A stretch of DNA of 42,219 nt from Aquabacterium sp. (GTDB lineage: Bacteria; Pseudomonadota; Gammaproteobacteria; Burkholderiales; Burkholderiaceae_C). Each line of letters begins with the position of its first letter. Position 1 is the stretch's first letter. The stretch lies in contig SCTQ01000021.1 of assembly GCA_004322345.1 (NCBI GenBank), positions 1 through 42,219 on the forward strand. Direction: 5' to 3'. Positions 23,750 through 35,683 of the stretch are shown here, piece by piece. The position numbers and the translations under genes are program-made. The notes under the pieces were generated by a model that was not told the DNA's origin, did no database searches, and saw nothing but the letters and a program-made list of their open reading frames with translations.

Positions 23750-23997
23750 ACGAGCGGCCGCGGGGCAAACGGGACGCCCACCCCCGGTGCGGCCGCCTGC
23801 CCTGGGAAGGGCGCCGTGAGATTCGTCACGGGTCCGCCGCGGGTATTCCACGAGCCCGCCCTCAAGCCCGTCACCGGGCCAGTCGTAAACCGCTGATCCG
23901 TCCGCGCGTTTGTCATTGGCGCGCGCGGCCGGACACCCGTGCGCCCCCTATCGGCAGTCTGGATAGGCCCCTCGACTTCCCCAGACCGAGTGCTTCA

Positions 23998-24801
23998 ATG
24001 AAGAAGAACACCCTCGCCCACGCCGCCGCCGTCTGCCTCCTGGCCGCCTTCGCCGGCCACGCCGCCGCCGACGAACCCATCGCCACCGACCGCCCGGACT
24101 TCGTCGAGTCCAGCGACACCGTCGGCAAGGGCCGGCTGCAGATCGAGACCTCCGTGGCCTTCGAACGCAACGACGCCGAGGGCATCAAGGTGCGCAGCCG
24201 CAGCACCCCCACCCTGGTGCGCTGGGGCGTCGGCGAGGACTGGGAACTGCGCCTGGAGACCGACGGGTCCATGCGCGAGCAGACCAGGGACCGCAACACC
24301 GGCCTGAGCGACAAGGCCACCGGCTTTTCCGACACCGCCATCGGCATCAAATGGCACACGATGGACGCCGACGAGAAGACCGGCCGTCCCTCGATGGCCT
24401 GGCTCTTCCACGCCGACCTCAACACCGGCACGCGCGAGTTCCGCGGCGCCGGCCTGCGACCGTCCGTGCGCGCGACGGCCGAATGGGAGCTCGCCGGCGA
24501 GTGGTCCGTGGGCGTGATGCCGGGCCTGATGTTCGACAAGCGCGACGACGGCAAGCGCTTCACCGCCGGCATCTTCGCCGTCACCGTCGGCAAGGGCTGG
24601 ACGGACCGCTTCCGCACCTTCGTCGAGCTGTCCGGCCAGTCGCTGGCAGCCAAGAAGAACGGCGGCTCCTTCGTCACCTTCGACGCCGGCGCCGTCTACC
24701 TGCTGACCAACGACACGCAGGTCGATTTCGCCATCTCCAAGGGCCTGAACGACGAAACGACGGACTTCTCCTGGACGGTCGGCTTCTCCGTCCGCTTCTG
24801 A
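23998..24801 (+). CDS. Outer-membrane beta-barrel protein, phenol-pathway transporter type
   Basis: A 267-residue exported protein with a signal peptide ending HAAA-DEP (about residue 24), then [22 protein letters not shown], the typical start of the transporter/MetA-pathway-of-phenol-degradation beta-barrel family. Alternating strands follow, with [19 protein letters not shown] and [11 protein letters not shown], and the protein ends in aromatic VRF, as outer-membrane barrels do. What it transports is unknown. It ends 22 bases before the chemotaxis receptor gene and may share its transcript. Confidence 0.75.
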   Translation: MKKNTLAHAAAVCLLAAFAGHAAADEPIATDRPDFVESSDTVGKGRLQIETSVAFERNDAEGIKVRSRSTPTLVRWGVGEDWELRLETDGSMREQTRDRNTGLSDKATGFSDTAIGIKWHTMDADEKTGRPSMAWLFHADLNTGTREFRGAGLRPSVRATAEWELAGEWSVGVMPGLMFDKRDDGKRFTAGIFAVTVGKGWTDRFRTFVELSGQSLAAKKNGGSFVTFDAGAVYLLTNDTQVDFAISKGLNDETTDFSWTVGFSVRF

Positions 24802-24823
24802 GCGCCATCAGAAAGAGCAGCAC

Positions 24824-26365
24824 ATGAACTTCAACCTGTCGATCCGCCGCAAGCTGATGGGCTTCAGCCTGCTGGGCTTCGTCTTCGTGGTCGTCGTCGG
24901 CGTGGCCGGCTTCGTGGCCGTCAACCGCCTCACCTTCGCGACCGGCCACATCACCAACATCGGCTCCGCGCTGAAGGAGCAGATGTACGCGGACATGATG
25001 CACGACGCCCTGCGCGGGGACGTGCTGCGCGCGTTGCTGGCCGCCTCCAAGAACGACAAGGCCGACGAGAAGGCCATCAAGGAAGACCTGGTCGAACACT
25101 CCAAGGGCTTCCGCGAATCCATGCGCAAGCTGGACACGCTGGTGATCGATGCCTCCACCACGGCCGCGGTGGCCAAGGTGCGCCCCGCGCTGGACGCCTA
25201 CCTGGCCAGCGCGGAGGCCGTCATCGGCCTGGCCTTCACGGACACGGCCGCGGCCGACGCCCGCCTGCCCGCCTTCCAGGCCGCCTTCGACAAGCTGGAG
25301 AAGGAGATGGGCGACCTCGACGACCTGCTGGAAGACCGCGCCAGGACGACGCAGGCCGAGAGCGCGGGCACCTCCACCGGCGCCCGCGTGGCCATCTTCG
25401 CCTCGGCCGCCGTGGCCGGCGCCATCTTCCTGGCCCTGGGACTGATGATCGGCCGCAGCGTCGTGCGCCCGATCGGCGAGGCGGTGAAGATCGCCGAGGC
25501 CGTGGCCTCGGGCGACCTGACCTCGCACGTGCAGGTGACCACCAGCGACGAGACCGGCCAGCTGATGCGCTCGCTGCAGACCATGAACGCGAGCTTGGCG
25601 CGCATCGTCTCAACCGTGCGCCAGGGCGGCGAGAACATCGCCACCGGCTCCTCCCAGATCGCGATCGGCAATGCCGACCTGAGCCAGCGCACCGAGACCC
25701 AGGCAAGCAACCTGCAGGCTGCCGCCGCGTCGATGGAGCAGCTCAGCAGCACCGTGCGCAACAACGCGGACACCGCGCGCCAGGCCACCGAGCTGGCGCA
25801 CTCGGCCAGCGAAGTCGCCTCCAAGGGCGGCGAGGTGGTGGGACGCGTGGTCAGCACCATGGCCGAGATCTCCCAGTCCAGCAAGAAGATCAACGACATC
25901 ATCGGCGTGATCGACGGCATCGCCTTCCAGACCAACATCCTGGCGCTGAACGCCGCGGTGGAAGCCGCACGGGCCGGCGAGCAGGGCCGCGGCTTCGCCG
26001 TCGTGGCCTCCGAGGTGCGCAGCCTGGCGCAACGCAGCGCCAATGCGGCCAAGGAGATCAAGAGCCTGATCGCCGACAGCGTCGAGAAGGTCGAGGCCGG
26101 CACCACGCTGGTCGACGACGCGGGCCGCACGATGGATGACATCGTCGGCCAGGTGAAGCGCGTGGCCGCGCTGATCGAGGAGATCGGCACCGCCACCAGC
26201 GAGCAGACCGGCGGCATCAGCCAGGTCAGCTCCTCGGTGGCCCAACTCGACCAGGTGACGCAGCAGAACGCGGCCCTGGTGGAGGAATCCGCCGCCGCCG
26301 CGGAGAGCCTGCGCCTGCAGGCCGACCGGCTGGTCGAGTCAGTCCGTGTCTTCCGCTTAGCCTGA
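24824..26365 (+). CDS. Methyl-accepting chemotaxis protein
   Basis: A 513-residue transducer: transmembrane helix 1 at about 12-34, a helical periplasmic ligand domain of about 150 residues, transmembrane helix 2 at about 185-207, HAMP at about 208-262, then the cytoplasmic signalling coiled coil. The hairpin tip is [19 protein letters not shown] followed by [18 protein letters not shown], the near-invariant CheA/CheW contact. It ends VRVFRLA, so it has no C-terminal pentapeptide for CheR or CheB docking. The periplasmic domain resembles the four-helix bundle class; its ligand cannot be named. No other chemotaxis genes are nearby. Confidence 0.95.
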   Translation: MNFNLSIRRKLMGFSLLGFVFVVVVGVAGFVAVNRLTFATGHITNIGSALKEQMYADMMHDALRGDVLRALLAASKNDKADEKAIKEDLVEHSKGFRESMRKLDTLVIDASTTAAVAKVRPALDAYLASAEAVIGLAFTDTAAADARLPAFQAAFDKLEKEMGDLDDLLEDRARTTQAESAGTSTGARVAIFASAAVAGAIFLALGLMIGRSVVRPIGEAVKIAEAVASGDLTSHVQVTTSDETGQLMRSLQTMNASLARIVSTVRQGGENIATGSSQIAIGNADLSQRTETQASNLQAAAASMEQLSSTVRNNADTARQATELAHSASEVASKGGEVVGRVVSTMAEISQSSKKINDIIGVIDGIAFQTNILALNAAVEAARAGEQGRGFAVVASEVRSLAQRSANAAKEIKSLIADSVEKVEAGTTLVDDAGRTMDDIVGQVKRVAALIEEIGTATSEQTGGISQVSSSVAQLDQVTQQNAALVEESAAAAESLRLQADRLVESVRVFRLA

Positions 26366-26391
26366 ACGGGTTGGGAGACGCGAGGGGCCGA

Positions 26392-26542
26392 GCGCCGGGC
26401 CGCCCCAAGCCGGCCCCGTCCTCACGGGGGACCGGGCCACGTACTCGTGGACCGAGGGGCCACATGACTCGGGCGCCGGGCCGCCCCAAGCCGGCCCCGT
26501 CCCCACGGGGGACCGGGCCACGTACTCGTGGACCGAGGGGCC
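26392..26542. repeat. Tandem 70-bp intergenic repeat, two copies
   Basis: Copy 1 at 26392-26461 and copy 2 at 26473-26542, an 81-base period, differ at one position (a T in copy 1, C in copy 2, inside the CCGTCC-CACGG segment). Each copy contains two small stem-loops, CCCCGT/ACGGGG and CACG-TACT-CGTG, plus the GC-rich leader GCGCCGGGCCGCCCC. Copy 2 abuts the stop codon of the leftward HD-GYP gene at 26542-26544. The array sits between convergent genes and could serve as a terminator or REP-like element. Confidence 0.85.
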
Positions 26543-27681
26543 TACGTCCGTATGCCGTACAGCCCCGGCCGGTTCAGGCGCACCAGCACGTTGTTGCGTG
26601 CCACGGCCTGGGTCACCTTGAACTCGGCCTTCGCGGTATCGCGCGGGATCGGGTCCACGTAGACGCGGCCGTCGGCGCTGACCAGGCTGCACACGCGGGG
26701 CGAATTGGCGGCCTCGCCCGAGCGCACCACCACCGCCGTCTCGCCGTTGACCAGCTTGACGAAGCAGCCCGGCGGATAGATGCCCATCTCCTTGACGATG
26801 GCCGCGGCGTAGATGTTCTGCGCCCCGCCGGCGCCGACGAACATCTCGCGCGCCGCCGCGTTGGGCGGCAGCGCCGAGCGCGAAGCGCGTGAGCTCAGCT
26901 TGGCCAGGTAGACGTCCACGTAGTGGATCAGGCAGGCCAGTTCGCCGGCCTGGCCCAGGTCCTTGGGCAGGGGCTTGCCGCCCTCCGTGACGTGGTGGAA
27001 CTCGACGGCACGCAGCCAGTCCTGGTCCGTGACTCCGGCGCGCTCGAGCAGTTCGCGGCCGCGCCGCGGATGCTCGGCGATCTGCTGGCGCTGCTGCGCG
27101 CTCAGCGGCGTGGTCTGCTGCGCCAGCTCGTTCTGCAGCTCGATCATCGCCACGTTCATGGTCAGGGCGGCGTTGATCACGGTGGCCCGGTCTGCCGCAC
27201 TCCAGCCCAGGCGCTCGGCCACGAGCGCGGCGACGCAGGCCGCCTGCAGCGAATGCGTGACAGCGTAGTTGGGCGATTCGTTGTGGACCATCTCGAACTT
27301 TCCGACGTCCACGCTGTGCCCGATCGCACCGACGATGTCGCGGCCGATGTGCTGCACGTGGCCGGCGAAACCGGCATCGGTGCAGTTGCGCAGCAGCGCC
27401 CCCACGCGGCGCTGGATGCCGGCCCACAGGCTGAAAGGATCGAAGACCGAGGCCTGGTCCTCCATCTGGCGCCGGTTCTCGCGTTCGTACTCGTCGGCAT
27501 CGACATAGACGCCGCGCTCCAGCAGGGCTTCGACCTGGCTGGTCTCGGTGGGGACGAAGCCCTTGTTCAGCAACAGCTGTCCCGGCTCGTTGCGCACACC
27601 CCAGGGCAGAGGGTGGTGCAGCCGGATCTCGTGCGCGTACAGACGCAGCAGCTTCATGGCTTGCCCTTGGGCCGACGACAT
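26542..27681 (-). CDS. Degenerate HD-GYP domain protein
   Basis: A 379-residue protein whose middle part (about 105-300) aligns by pattern with HD-GYP cyclic-di-GMP phosphodiesterases but lacks key metal ligands. H143 (VTHSLQAA) is kept, the HD dyad is replaced by LTMNVAM (173-179), EHP (203-205) and HH (229-230) remain, and the GYP motif reads TEGGKPLP (232-239). It is therefore unlikely to hydrolyse cyclic di-GMP and may be a binding or scaffolding relative. The N-terminal 90 residues (HEIRLHHPLPWGVRNEPGQLLL and FVPTETSQVEALLERGVYV) and the C-terminal beta-rich tail are typical of this group in betaproteobacteria. The start is ATG 27681, or possibly 27657. Confidence 0.8.
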   Translation of the reverse strand: MSSAQGQAMKLLRLYAHEIRLHHPLPWGVRNEPGQLLLNKGFVPTETSQVEALLERGVYVDADEYERENRRQMEDQASVFDPFSLWAGIQRRVGALLRNCTDAGFAGHVQHIGRDIVGAIGHSVDVGKFEMVHNESPNYAVTHSLQAACVAALVAERLGWSAADRATVINAALTMNVAMIELQNELAQQTTPLSAQQRQQIAEHPRRGRELLERAGVTDQDWLRAVEFHHVTEGGKPLPKDLGQAGELACLIHYVDVYLAKLSSRASRSALPPNAAAREMFVGAGGAQNIYAAAIVKEMGIYPPGCFVKLVNGETAVVVRSGEAANSPRVCSLVSADGRVYVDPIPRDTAKAEFKVTQAVARNNVLVRLNRPGLYGIRT

Positions 27682-27750
27682 GAAGCGGTTACGACATAAG
27701 CCGACACAAACCGGATAAGGGATGTCCCGCGCGACGTTTAAAACGAATCA

Positions 27751-27766
27751 CATGTCAAAAGACATG
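27751..27766. repeat. AT-rich hairpin between nadB and the HD-GYP gene
   Basis: CATGTC-AAAA-GACATG, a perfect 6-bp stem in the 137-bp gap downstream of nadB and upstream of the HD-GYP gene. The surrounding 27717-27818 stretch is clearly richer in A/T than the rest of the window, and on the minus strand a TTTT run lies about 10 bases past the stem. It may be a weak nadB terminator or part of the HD-GYP promoter region. Confidence 0.4.
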
Positions 27767-27818
27767 GCAAGCGCCTGTCCCATAACGGACAAATCCTCGT
27801 TTCAAACAAATGAGGCAC

Positions 27819-29453
27819 TCAGGGCAGCCAGGCGTCACGCCGCTTGGGCTTGCGCGAGAGCACCGTCGGGAAGCTCACCGGCAGGGTCTGGGGATAGTCG
27901 CGGCTGTAGTGCAGGCCGCGGCTCTCGCGCCGCGCCAGGGCGGAGCGCACGATCAGCTCGGCGCAGTCCACCAGGTTGCGCAGTTCCAGCAGGTCGCGCG
28001 TGACGCGGAAGTTCGCGTAGTAGTCGTCGATCTCGCCGCGCAGCAGCTTGATGCGGTGGAGCGCACGCTCCAGCCGCCGCGTGGTACGCACGATGCCCAC
28101 GTAGTTCCACATCAGCAGGCGCAGCTCGTCCCAGTTGTGCGAGATGACGACCTCCTCGTCGGCGTCCTCCACCTGGCTTTCGTCCCAGTCCGGCACCCTG
28201 GGAATCGGCGGCAGGTCCCCGCGCTCCAGGATGTGGCCCGCGCAGGTGCGGCCCAGCACCACGCACTCGAGCAGCGAGTTGGACGCCAGCCGGTTGGCGC
28301 CGTGCAGCCCGGTGTAGGTGGTCTCGCCCACCGCGTACAGGCCCGGCAGGTCGGTGCGGCCGTCCAGGTCGGTGACCACGCCGCCGCAGGTGTAGTGGGC
28401 CGCGGGCACGACCGGGATGGGCTGGCGCGCGATGTCGATGCCCAGCGACAGGCATCGGGCATGGATGGTCGGGAAATGCTCCTTCAGGAAGGCCTCGTCC
28501 AGGTGCGTGGCGTCCAGCCAGACGTGATCCAGGCCATGCTTCTTCATCTCGAAGTCGATCGCGCGGGCCACGATGTCGCGCGGCGCGAGTTCGCCGCGCT
28601 CGTCGTGCTGCGGCATGAAGCGCGTGCCGTCGGCCAGGCGCAGCACGGCGCCTTCGCCGCGCAGGGCCTCGGTGATCAGGAAGCTGCGGTCCTGCGGGTG
28701 GTAGAGGCACGTCGGGTGGAACTGGATGAACTCCATGTTCGCCACCCGGCTGCCGGCGCGCCAGGCCATCGCGATGCCGTCGCCGGTCGAGGTGTCGGGG
28801 TTGCTGGTGTACCGATACACCTTGCCGACGCCTCCGCTGGCCAGCACCACGGCAGATGCGGGGAAGGTCTCGACCTGCTGGCTGTCGATGTTCAGCGCGT
28901 ATACGCCGTGGCAGCGGTCGATGGGCAAGGTCTCCTTCACATGGCGCGAGGTGATCAGGTCCACCGCCATGTAGCGCTCGAGCAGCCGGATGTTCGGGTG
29001 CACGCGGGCTTCGGCCAGCAAGACGTCGTGGATGGCCTTGCCGGTGGCGTCGGCCGCATGCGCGATGCGGCGCACCGCGTGGCCGCCCTCGCGCGTCAGG
29101 TGCAGGCCCAGCGGGCCGGACGGGTCGGGCGAGAACGGCACGCCGCGCTCGACCAGCCATTCGATGGCCTGGGCGCTGTGCTCCGCGATGAAGGAGGCGG
29201 CGCGCTCGTCCACCAGGCCGGCGCCGGCCTCCTGAGTGTCGCGCACGTGGGTCTCGATGCTGTCGTCCGAGCCCAGCACGCCGACGATGCCGCCCTGGGC
29301 CCAGGCCGTCGCGGCCTCGTCCAGCCCCCGCTTGGCCAGCACCACCACGGGCATGCTGCGGGCCAGGTGCAGCGCCACGGTGAGCCCGGCCAGGCCGGCG
29401 CCGACGATGACCACGGGCGCGGCCGCTGCGGCGGCGGAGGGAGTCTTGGGCAT
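27819..29453 (-). CDS. nadB: L-aspartate oxidase
   Basis: A 544-residue FAD flavoprotein that oxidises aspartate to iminoaspartate, the first step of NAD synthesis. The FAD-binding loop is [18 protein letters not shown] (14-31). Substrate and fumarate-reductase-like segments follow: [63 protein letters not shown] and [15 protein letters not shown]. The C-terminal helical domain is complete. The start at ATG 29453 is 13 residues before the FAD motif. nadC is elsewhere in the window and nadA is absent. It is divergent from the YpfJ-type peptidase gene, with 196 bases between. Confidence 0.96.
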   Translation of the reverse strand: MPKTPSAAAAAAPVVIVGAGLAGLTVALHLARSMPVVVLAKRGLDEAATAWAQGGIVGVLGSDDSIETHVRDTQEAGAGLVDERAASFIAEHSAQAIEWLVERGVPFSPDPSGPLGLHLTREGGHAVRRIAHAADATGKAIHDVLLAEARVHPNIRLLERYMAVDLITSRHVKETLPIDRCHGVYALNIDSQQVETFPASAVVLASGGVGKVYRYTSNPDTSTGDGIAMAWRAGSRVANMEFIQFHPTCLYHPQDRSFLITEALRGEGAVLRLADGTRFMPQHDERGELAPRDIVARAIDFEMKKHGLDHVWLDATHLDEAFLKEHFPTIHARCLSLGIDIARQPIPVVPAAHYTCGGVVTDLDGRTDLPGLYAVGETTYTGLHGANRLASNSLLECVVLGRTCAGHILERGDLPPIPRVPDWDESQVEDADEEVVISHNWDELRLLMWNYVGIVRTTRRLERALHRIKLLRGEIDDYYANFRVTRDLLELRNLVDCAELIVRSALARRESRGLHYSRDYPQTLPVSFPTVLSRKPKRRDAWLP

Positions 29454-29649
29454 GGTGTTCTTCTTGCAGGCCGCTGCACGGCGAAGGCGCGCAACCGGTG
29501 GGCGATTCTAGAAGCCGCCTTGCGGGCGGCCCGCCCGGCAGGGAGACGGCGGTGCGCTGCTACGATCGCGGCTCTCCCGCAGCGGGGATCCGATGTGCCG
29601 GCAAGCGGTGCGCGACCGCTGCAACGCAGCAAGCACACACGGAGTCGAG

Positions 29650-30534
29650 ATGCGCTGGCAGGGCAATCGCGAGAGCGACAACGTCGAGGACAGGCGCGAC
29701 GAGGGCGGCGGCGGCGGCGGCCTGTCCTTCGGCGGGCGCAGCCTCGGCCTGGGCACGATCGCGGTGGTGGTCGTCGCCAGCATGGCCTTCGGCGTCAATC
29801 CGCTGACGGTGCTCAGCCTGCTGTCCGGCGGCGGCGCGCCGACGAGCCAGCAAGCCCCGGGCAACACCCCGGCCAAGGCGCCGCCGGCCAACGACCCGTC
29901 CGCGCGTTTCGTCAGCACCGTGCTGGCCATGACGGAGGACGTCTGGCGCGAGCAGTTCCGCGCCGCCGGCTCCGAGTACCGCGAGCCGCGCCTGGTGCTC
30001 TTCCGCGGTGCCGTGGCCACCGCCTGCGGCCAGGGCCAGTCGGCGATGGGCCCGTTCTACTGTCCGGGCGACCAGAAGGTCTACATCGACCTCGACTTCT
30101 ACGACGTGCTGCGCGACAAGCTCGGCGCACCCGGCGACTTCGCCCAGGCCTACGTGATCGCGCACGAGGTCGGCCACCACGTGCAGAACCTGGTGGGCAC
30201 GAGCCGCAAGATGGACGAGGCCCGGCGGCGCCTGTCCGAGACCGAGTACAACGCCCTGAGCGTGCGCCTGGAGCTGCAAGCCGACTGCTACGCCGGCATC
30301 TGGGCCCACCACGCCGAGCAGGCAAAACAGATCCTGGAGCAAGGCGACATCGAGGAAGCCCTCAACGCCGCCACCCAGATCGGCGACGACACCCTGCAGC
30401 GCAAGAGCCGCGGCACCGTCGTCCCCGAGAGCTTCACCCACGGCACAGGCGAGCAACGCGTGCGCTGGTTCAAGCGGGGCCTGGAGACGGGCGACGTGCA
30501 GGCCTGCGACACCTTCAAGACCCGCCAGCTGTAA
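29650..30534 (+). CDS. YpfJ-family neutral zinc metallopeptidase
   Basis: A 294-residue protein with a polar, Gly-rich cytosolic N-terminus (RDEGGGGGGLSFGGR), one membrane helix at about 34-58, a Pro/Ala-rich linker and a periplasmic peptidase domain. The zinc motif is HEVGH at 172-176, with family segments YCPGDQKVYIDLDFYDVL before it and LELQADCYAGIWAHHA after it, which supplies the third ligand. Family members are predicted neutral zinc proteases with little direct functional study. GGAG precedes the ATG at 29650; the in-frame ATG at 29593 was rejected because the residues between look non-coding. Confidence 0.9.
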   Translation: MRWQGNRESDNVEDRRDEGGGGGGLSFGGRSLGLGTIAVVVVASMAFGVNPLTVLSLLSGGGAPTSQQAPGNTPAKAPPANDPSARFVSTVLAMTEDVWREQFRAAGSEYREPRLVLFRGAVATACGQGQSAMGPFYCPGDQKVYIDLDFYDVLRDKLGAPGDFAQAYVIAHEVGHHVQNLVGTSRKMDEARRRLSETEYNALSVRLELQADCYAGIWAHHAEQAKQILEQGDIEEALNAATQIGDDTLQRKSRGTVVPESFTHGTGEQRVRWFKRGLETGDVQACDTFKTRQL

Positions 30535-30606
30535 GCGCCGCGCTGGCCTGCGCGCGTTCCTCCTCCTGACGCATCCCACTCCGTACGAGACATCCCAAGG
30601 AATCCC

Positions 30607-31584
30607 ATGCAAGCCTGGATCTGCGACAACCCCGTCGGCCCGCAAGCCCTGACCTGGAAGGACGTGCCCACGCCCGAACTGAAGAAGGGCGAGGTGCTGG
30701 TGGCCATCAAGGCCGCGAGCCTGAACTTCCCCGACCTGCTGATCGTGCAGAACAAGTACCAGATGAAGCCGCCCCTGCCCTTCGTGCCGGGCGCGGAGTT
30801 CTCCGGCGTGGTCGAGGCCGTGGGCGAAGGCGTCAGGCACCTCAAGCCCGGCGACGCGGTGGCCAGCTTCGCCGGCACCGGCGGCTTCGCCACGCACGCC
30901 GTGGCCCCGGCCGCGGTGATGATGCCCCTGCCCCCCGGCTTCAGCTTCCCCGATGCGGCCGCCTTCCTGTGCACCTACGGCACCACCCACCACGCGCTGA
31001 TGGACCGCGCCCAGCTCAAGGCCGGCGAGACCGTGCTGGTGCTGGGCGCCGCCGGCGGCGTGGGCACCGCGGCGATCCAGATCGCCAAGGCCGCCGGCGC
31101 CAAGGTGATCGCCGCCACCTCCAGCGACGAGAAGGGCGAGTTCTGCCGCAAGCTGGGCGCCGACATCGCCATCAACTACGCACAGGGCGACCTGCGCGAG
31201 CAGATCAAGGCCGCCACCGACGGCAAGGGCCCGGACGTCATCTACGACCCCGTGGGCGGCGACCTGGCCGAGCCGGCCTTCCGCTCCATCGGCTGGCGCG
31301 GCCGCTACCTGGTGATCGGCTTCGCCCAGGGCGGCATCCCGGCGCTGCCGCTGAACCTGGCCCTGCTCAAGGGCGCATCCATCGTCGGCGTGTTCTGGGG
31401 CGAGTTCGCCAAGCGCGAGCCGATGAACAACGCCGCCGGCCTGATGCAGCTGGCCGGCTGGTACGCCGAGGGCAAGATCAAGCCGGTGATCGAGACCTCG
31501 CTGCCGATGAGCGATCTCGGCCGCGCCTTCGAGCTGATGGGCTCACGCCAGGTGCGGGGCAAGCTGGTGCTGGTCAACGGCTAG
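30607..31584 (+). CDS. NADPH:quinone oxidoreductase family protein (zinc-free MDR)
   Basis: A 325-residue medium-chain dehydrogenase/reductase. The GroES-like half contains PFVPGAEFSGVVEAVGEGV; the Rossmann half has VLVLGAAGGVGTAAIQIAKAAGAKVIAATSS and later VIYDPVGGDLAEP. The structural-zinc cysteines of alcohol dehydrogenases are absent, as in quinone oxidoreductases and enoyl reductases. Reduction of quinones or acryloyl-type substrates with NADPH is the family role; the actual substrate is unknown. It is 72 bases after the peptidase gene. Confidence 0.9.
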   Translation: MQAWICDNPVGPQALTWKDVPTPELKKGEVLVAIKAASLNFPDLLIVQNKYQMKPPLPFVPGAEFSGVVEAVGEGVRHLKPGDAVASFAGTGGFATHAVAPAAVMMPLPPGFSFPDAAAFLCTYGTTHHALMDRAQLKAGETVLVLGAAGGVGTAAIQIAKAAGAKVIAATSSDEKGEFCRKLGADIAINYAQGDLREQIKAATDGKGPDVIYDPVGGDLAEPAFRSIGWRGRYLVIGFAQGGIPALPLNLALLKGASIVGVFWGEFAKREPMNNAAGLMQLAGWYAEGKIKPVIETSLPMSDLGRAFELMGSRQVRGKLVLVNG

Positions 31585-31922
31585 TCCACTGAAACGGAGG
31601 AACCGGATGTGCGCAGGGGTCAGGCAGGGCAGGCGACAAGGCGCGGGTAGAGGCGCATGGAACAGCGGCACCGGGTCGATCCAGTCGTCTTCAGGCGCTT
31701 CAGGCAATTCGGCCACGCATCGACCGAGGTCCGCCACGCTTCCGGTTTACAGGCCCTGGGGCGCGAGCCCAGGCGCGTGCCGCTGCGCCTGTCCGTCGTC
31801 CGCAACCGGCTCGAGGGGCTGGACCGCCAGGCGGGCGTGGCCAACCGCCCCGAGGCCCCGCGCATCGCGGCCGGCGCCGGCTTGACCGTGCGGGCGCCGG
31901 CCAGCAGCGCCAAGGGCTGAGC
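31585..31922. other. 338-bp stretch before the LuxR-type regulator
   Basis: No well-supported gene is present. A possible 87-codon frame at 31657-31920 is listed separately. No promoter or terminator stands out. Confidence 0.4.
31657..31920 (+). pseudogene. Possible truncated paralogue of the LuxR-type N-terminus
   Basis: An 87-codon frame ends 2 bases before the start of the regulator gene. Its residues VDPVVFRRFRQFGHASTEVR align with IDSDTFVRFAQASAEVR of the next protein (shared F.RF.Q and AS.EVR, with a 2-residue insertion); the remainder does not align. It may be the remnant of a tandem duplication of that gene, or chance similarity in an Arg-rich reading frame. The ribosome binding site is weak. 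Confidence 0.3.
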
Positions 31923-32702
31923 ATGGCTGCCGGCAACATCGACTCGGACACCTTCGTCCGCTTCGCCCAGGCTTCTGCCGAGGTGCGCAGCGCGGCGGAG
32001 TTCCGCCGGCTGATGGCCGGGGATGTGCGCCAGCTGCTGCCCTACGGCGCAGTGGTCGTGGTGATCGGGCGCCTGCATTTCCAGCATTTCGAGATCCTCA
32101 AGCTGCTGGAGATCGACACGCCGCCGGGCTTCGTCGAACAGCTGCCCAAGGTCGCCCGCATGCGCGACCGCAAGGGCGTGCTGCAGGTGCTGCAGACCAA
32201 GCAGCCGGTGATCATCGAGCCGGAGGAAGCGCACCTGAAGCTCTCCGAGTTCGGCCAGAAGGAAGCCTCCATGTTCGGCCTGGGACGCATGGCCATCCAC
32301 GGCCTGCTGGACCTGTCCTCCAACATGGGCAGCTACTTCAGCTTCTGGCGCGTCGACCCCGGCCTGAGCGCCGGATACTGCAGCGACACGCTGAAACTGA
32401 TCTGCCCGCTGCTGCACGGCGCACTCATCCGCATCCCTGACCTGCAGTCCTGCCTCGACAACCCGCTGGAGCGCCTGACGGAAATCGAGAAGCAGCTCCT
32501 GACCTGGGTGGCTGCCGGCCGCAGCAACATGCAGATGGCCCAGCTGCGCGGCCGCAGCCCGGCCACGGTGCGCAACCAGCTGGAGACGCTGTACCGCAAG
32601 CTCGGCGTGGGCAACCGTGCCGAAGCCATCAGCCTGGCGCAAAGCTACGGCCTGACACCCGCGATGTCCGTCGAGCAATCGGCCGCCCCGTCTGATACCT
32701 GA
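31923..32702 (+). CDS. LuxR-type HTH transcriptional regulator
   Basis: A 259-residue protein with an unrecognised sensory N-terminal domain (about 1-185, with LLPYGAVVVVIGRLHFQHF and QVLQTKQPVIIEPEEAH). The C-terminal LuxR helix-turn-helix is LERLTEIEKQLLTWVAAGRSN through QLRGRSPATVRNQLETLYRKL (about 182-225). The N-terminal pattern recalls EpsA-type regulators found with PEP-CTERM/exopolysaccharide loci, a link that would fit the two PEP-CTERM proteins in this window but is only an inference. It stands alone, followed by a hairpin at 32813-32834. Confidence 0.82.
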   Translation: MAAGNIDSDTFVRFAQASAEVRSAAEFRRLMAGDVRQLLPYGAVVVVIGRLHFQHFEILKLLEIDTPPGFVEQLPKVARMRDRKGVLQVLQTKQPVIIEPEEAHLKLSEFGQKEASMFGLGRMAIHGLLDLSSNMGSYFSFWRVDPGLSAGYCSDTLKLICPLLHGALIRIPDLQSCLDNPLERLTEIEKQLLTWVAAGRSNMQMAQLRGRSPATVRNQLETLYRKLGVGNRAEAISLAQSYGLTPAMSVEQSAAPSDT

Positions 32703-32812
32703 TGTCCCCTGCCCCCCGCCGCCGCACACGAGCGAGGTCGCCGACGCTGCCGGCTTCGAGCGGCTGATCCGCGAGCACATCCGCCGCCGATGCCGCACCG
32801 ATCCTCAGGGGC

Positions 32813-32834
32813 GGATAGGAAGGTCGTCCTATCC
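32813..32834 (+). terminator. Terminator-like hairpin after the LuxR-type gene
   Basis: GGATAGGA-AGGTCG-TCCTATCC: a perfect 8-bp stem that can be extended by flanking G/C pairs with a bulge, 110 bases after the regulator stop. It is probably the 3' end of that transcript; the T-run is missing. Confidence 0.4.
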
Positions 32835-32916
32835 CCGCCCATCCCGACTGCTGGCAACCTTCGGCCCGAAGTCATCAGCGGTAGCCATAAACAGGGAGGC
32901 GGCGCTAGAACGACGG

Positions 32917-32946
32917 AAGGCCCCAAGGGATAACCCTTGGGGCCTT
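32917..32946 (-). terminator. clpB terminator, strong bidirectional hairpin
   Basis: AAGGCCCCAAGGG-ATAA-CCCTTGGGGCCTT: a perfect 13-bp stem and 4-base loop, ending 29 bases beyond the clpB stop codon. The stem's terminal AA/TT pairs provide short T-runs in both directions, so it can end clpB leftward and block read-through from the right-going regulator. Confidence 0.8.
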
Positions 32947-32975
32947 CTCATTTGGCGAGCCTGGTATGCGCGGAC

Positions 32976-35579
<2,604 letters not shown>

Positions 35580-35605
35580 GGGTGGATCTCCTTGACTGCT
35601 GGCGC

Positions 35606-35633
35606 AGATGGGGCAGTGCCCCTGGATTTCAAG
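35606..35633 (-). promoter_or_regulatory. Sigma-32 heat-shock promoter of clpB
   Basis: On the minus strand, the -35 CTTGAAA (35633-35627), 13 bases, then the -10 CCCCATCT (35613-35606). Both elements match the heat-shock consensus (CTTGAAA; CCCCATnT) completely and the spacing is within its normal range. The -10 lies 26 bases before the ATG, leaving a short leader with AAGGAG. Confidence 0.92.
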
Positions 35634-35683
35634 CAGGCATTCTGGAAGCGCGGCCCGCTGCGGCCTTGCGCCGGATCAATGGA

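Noticed and set aside
26392-26542. CRISPR-like repeats
   Set aside because: Only two copies, 70-bp units separated by 11 bases, and internal hairpins; no spacers and no cas genes.
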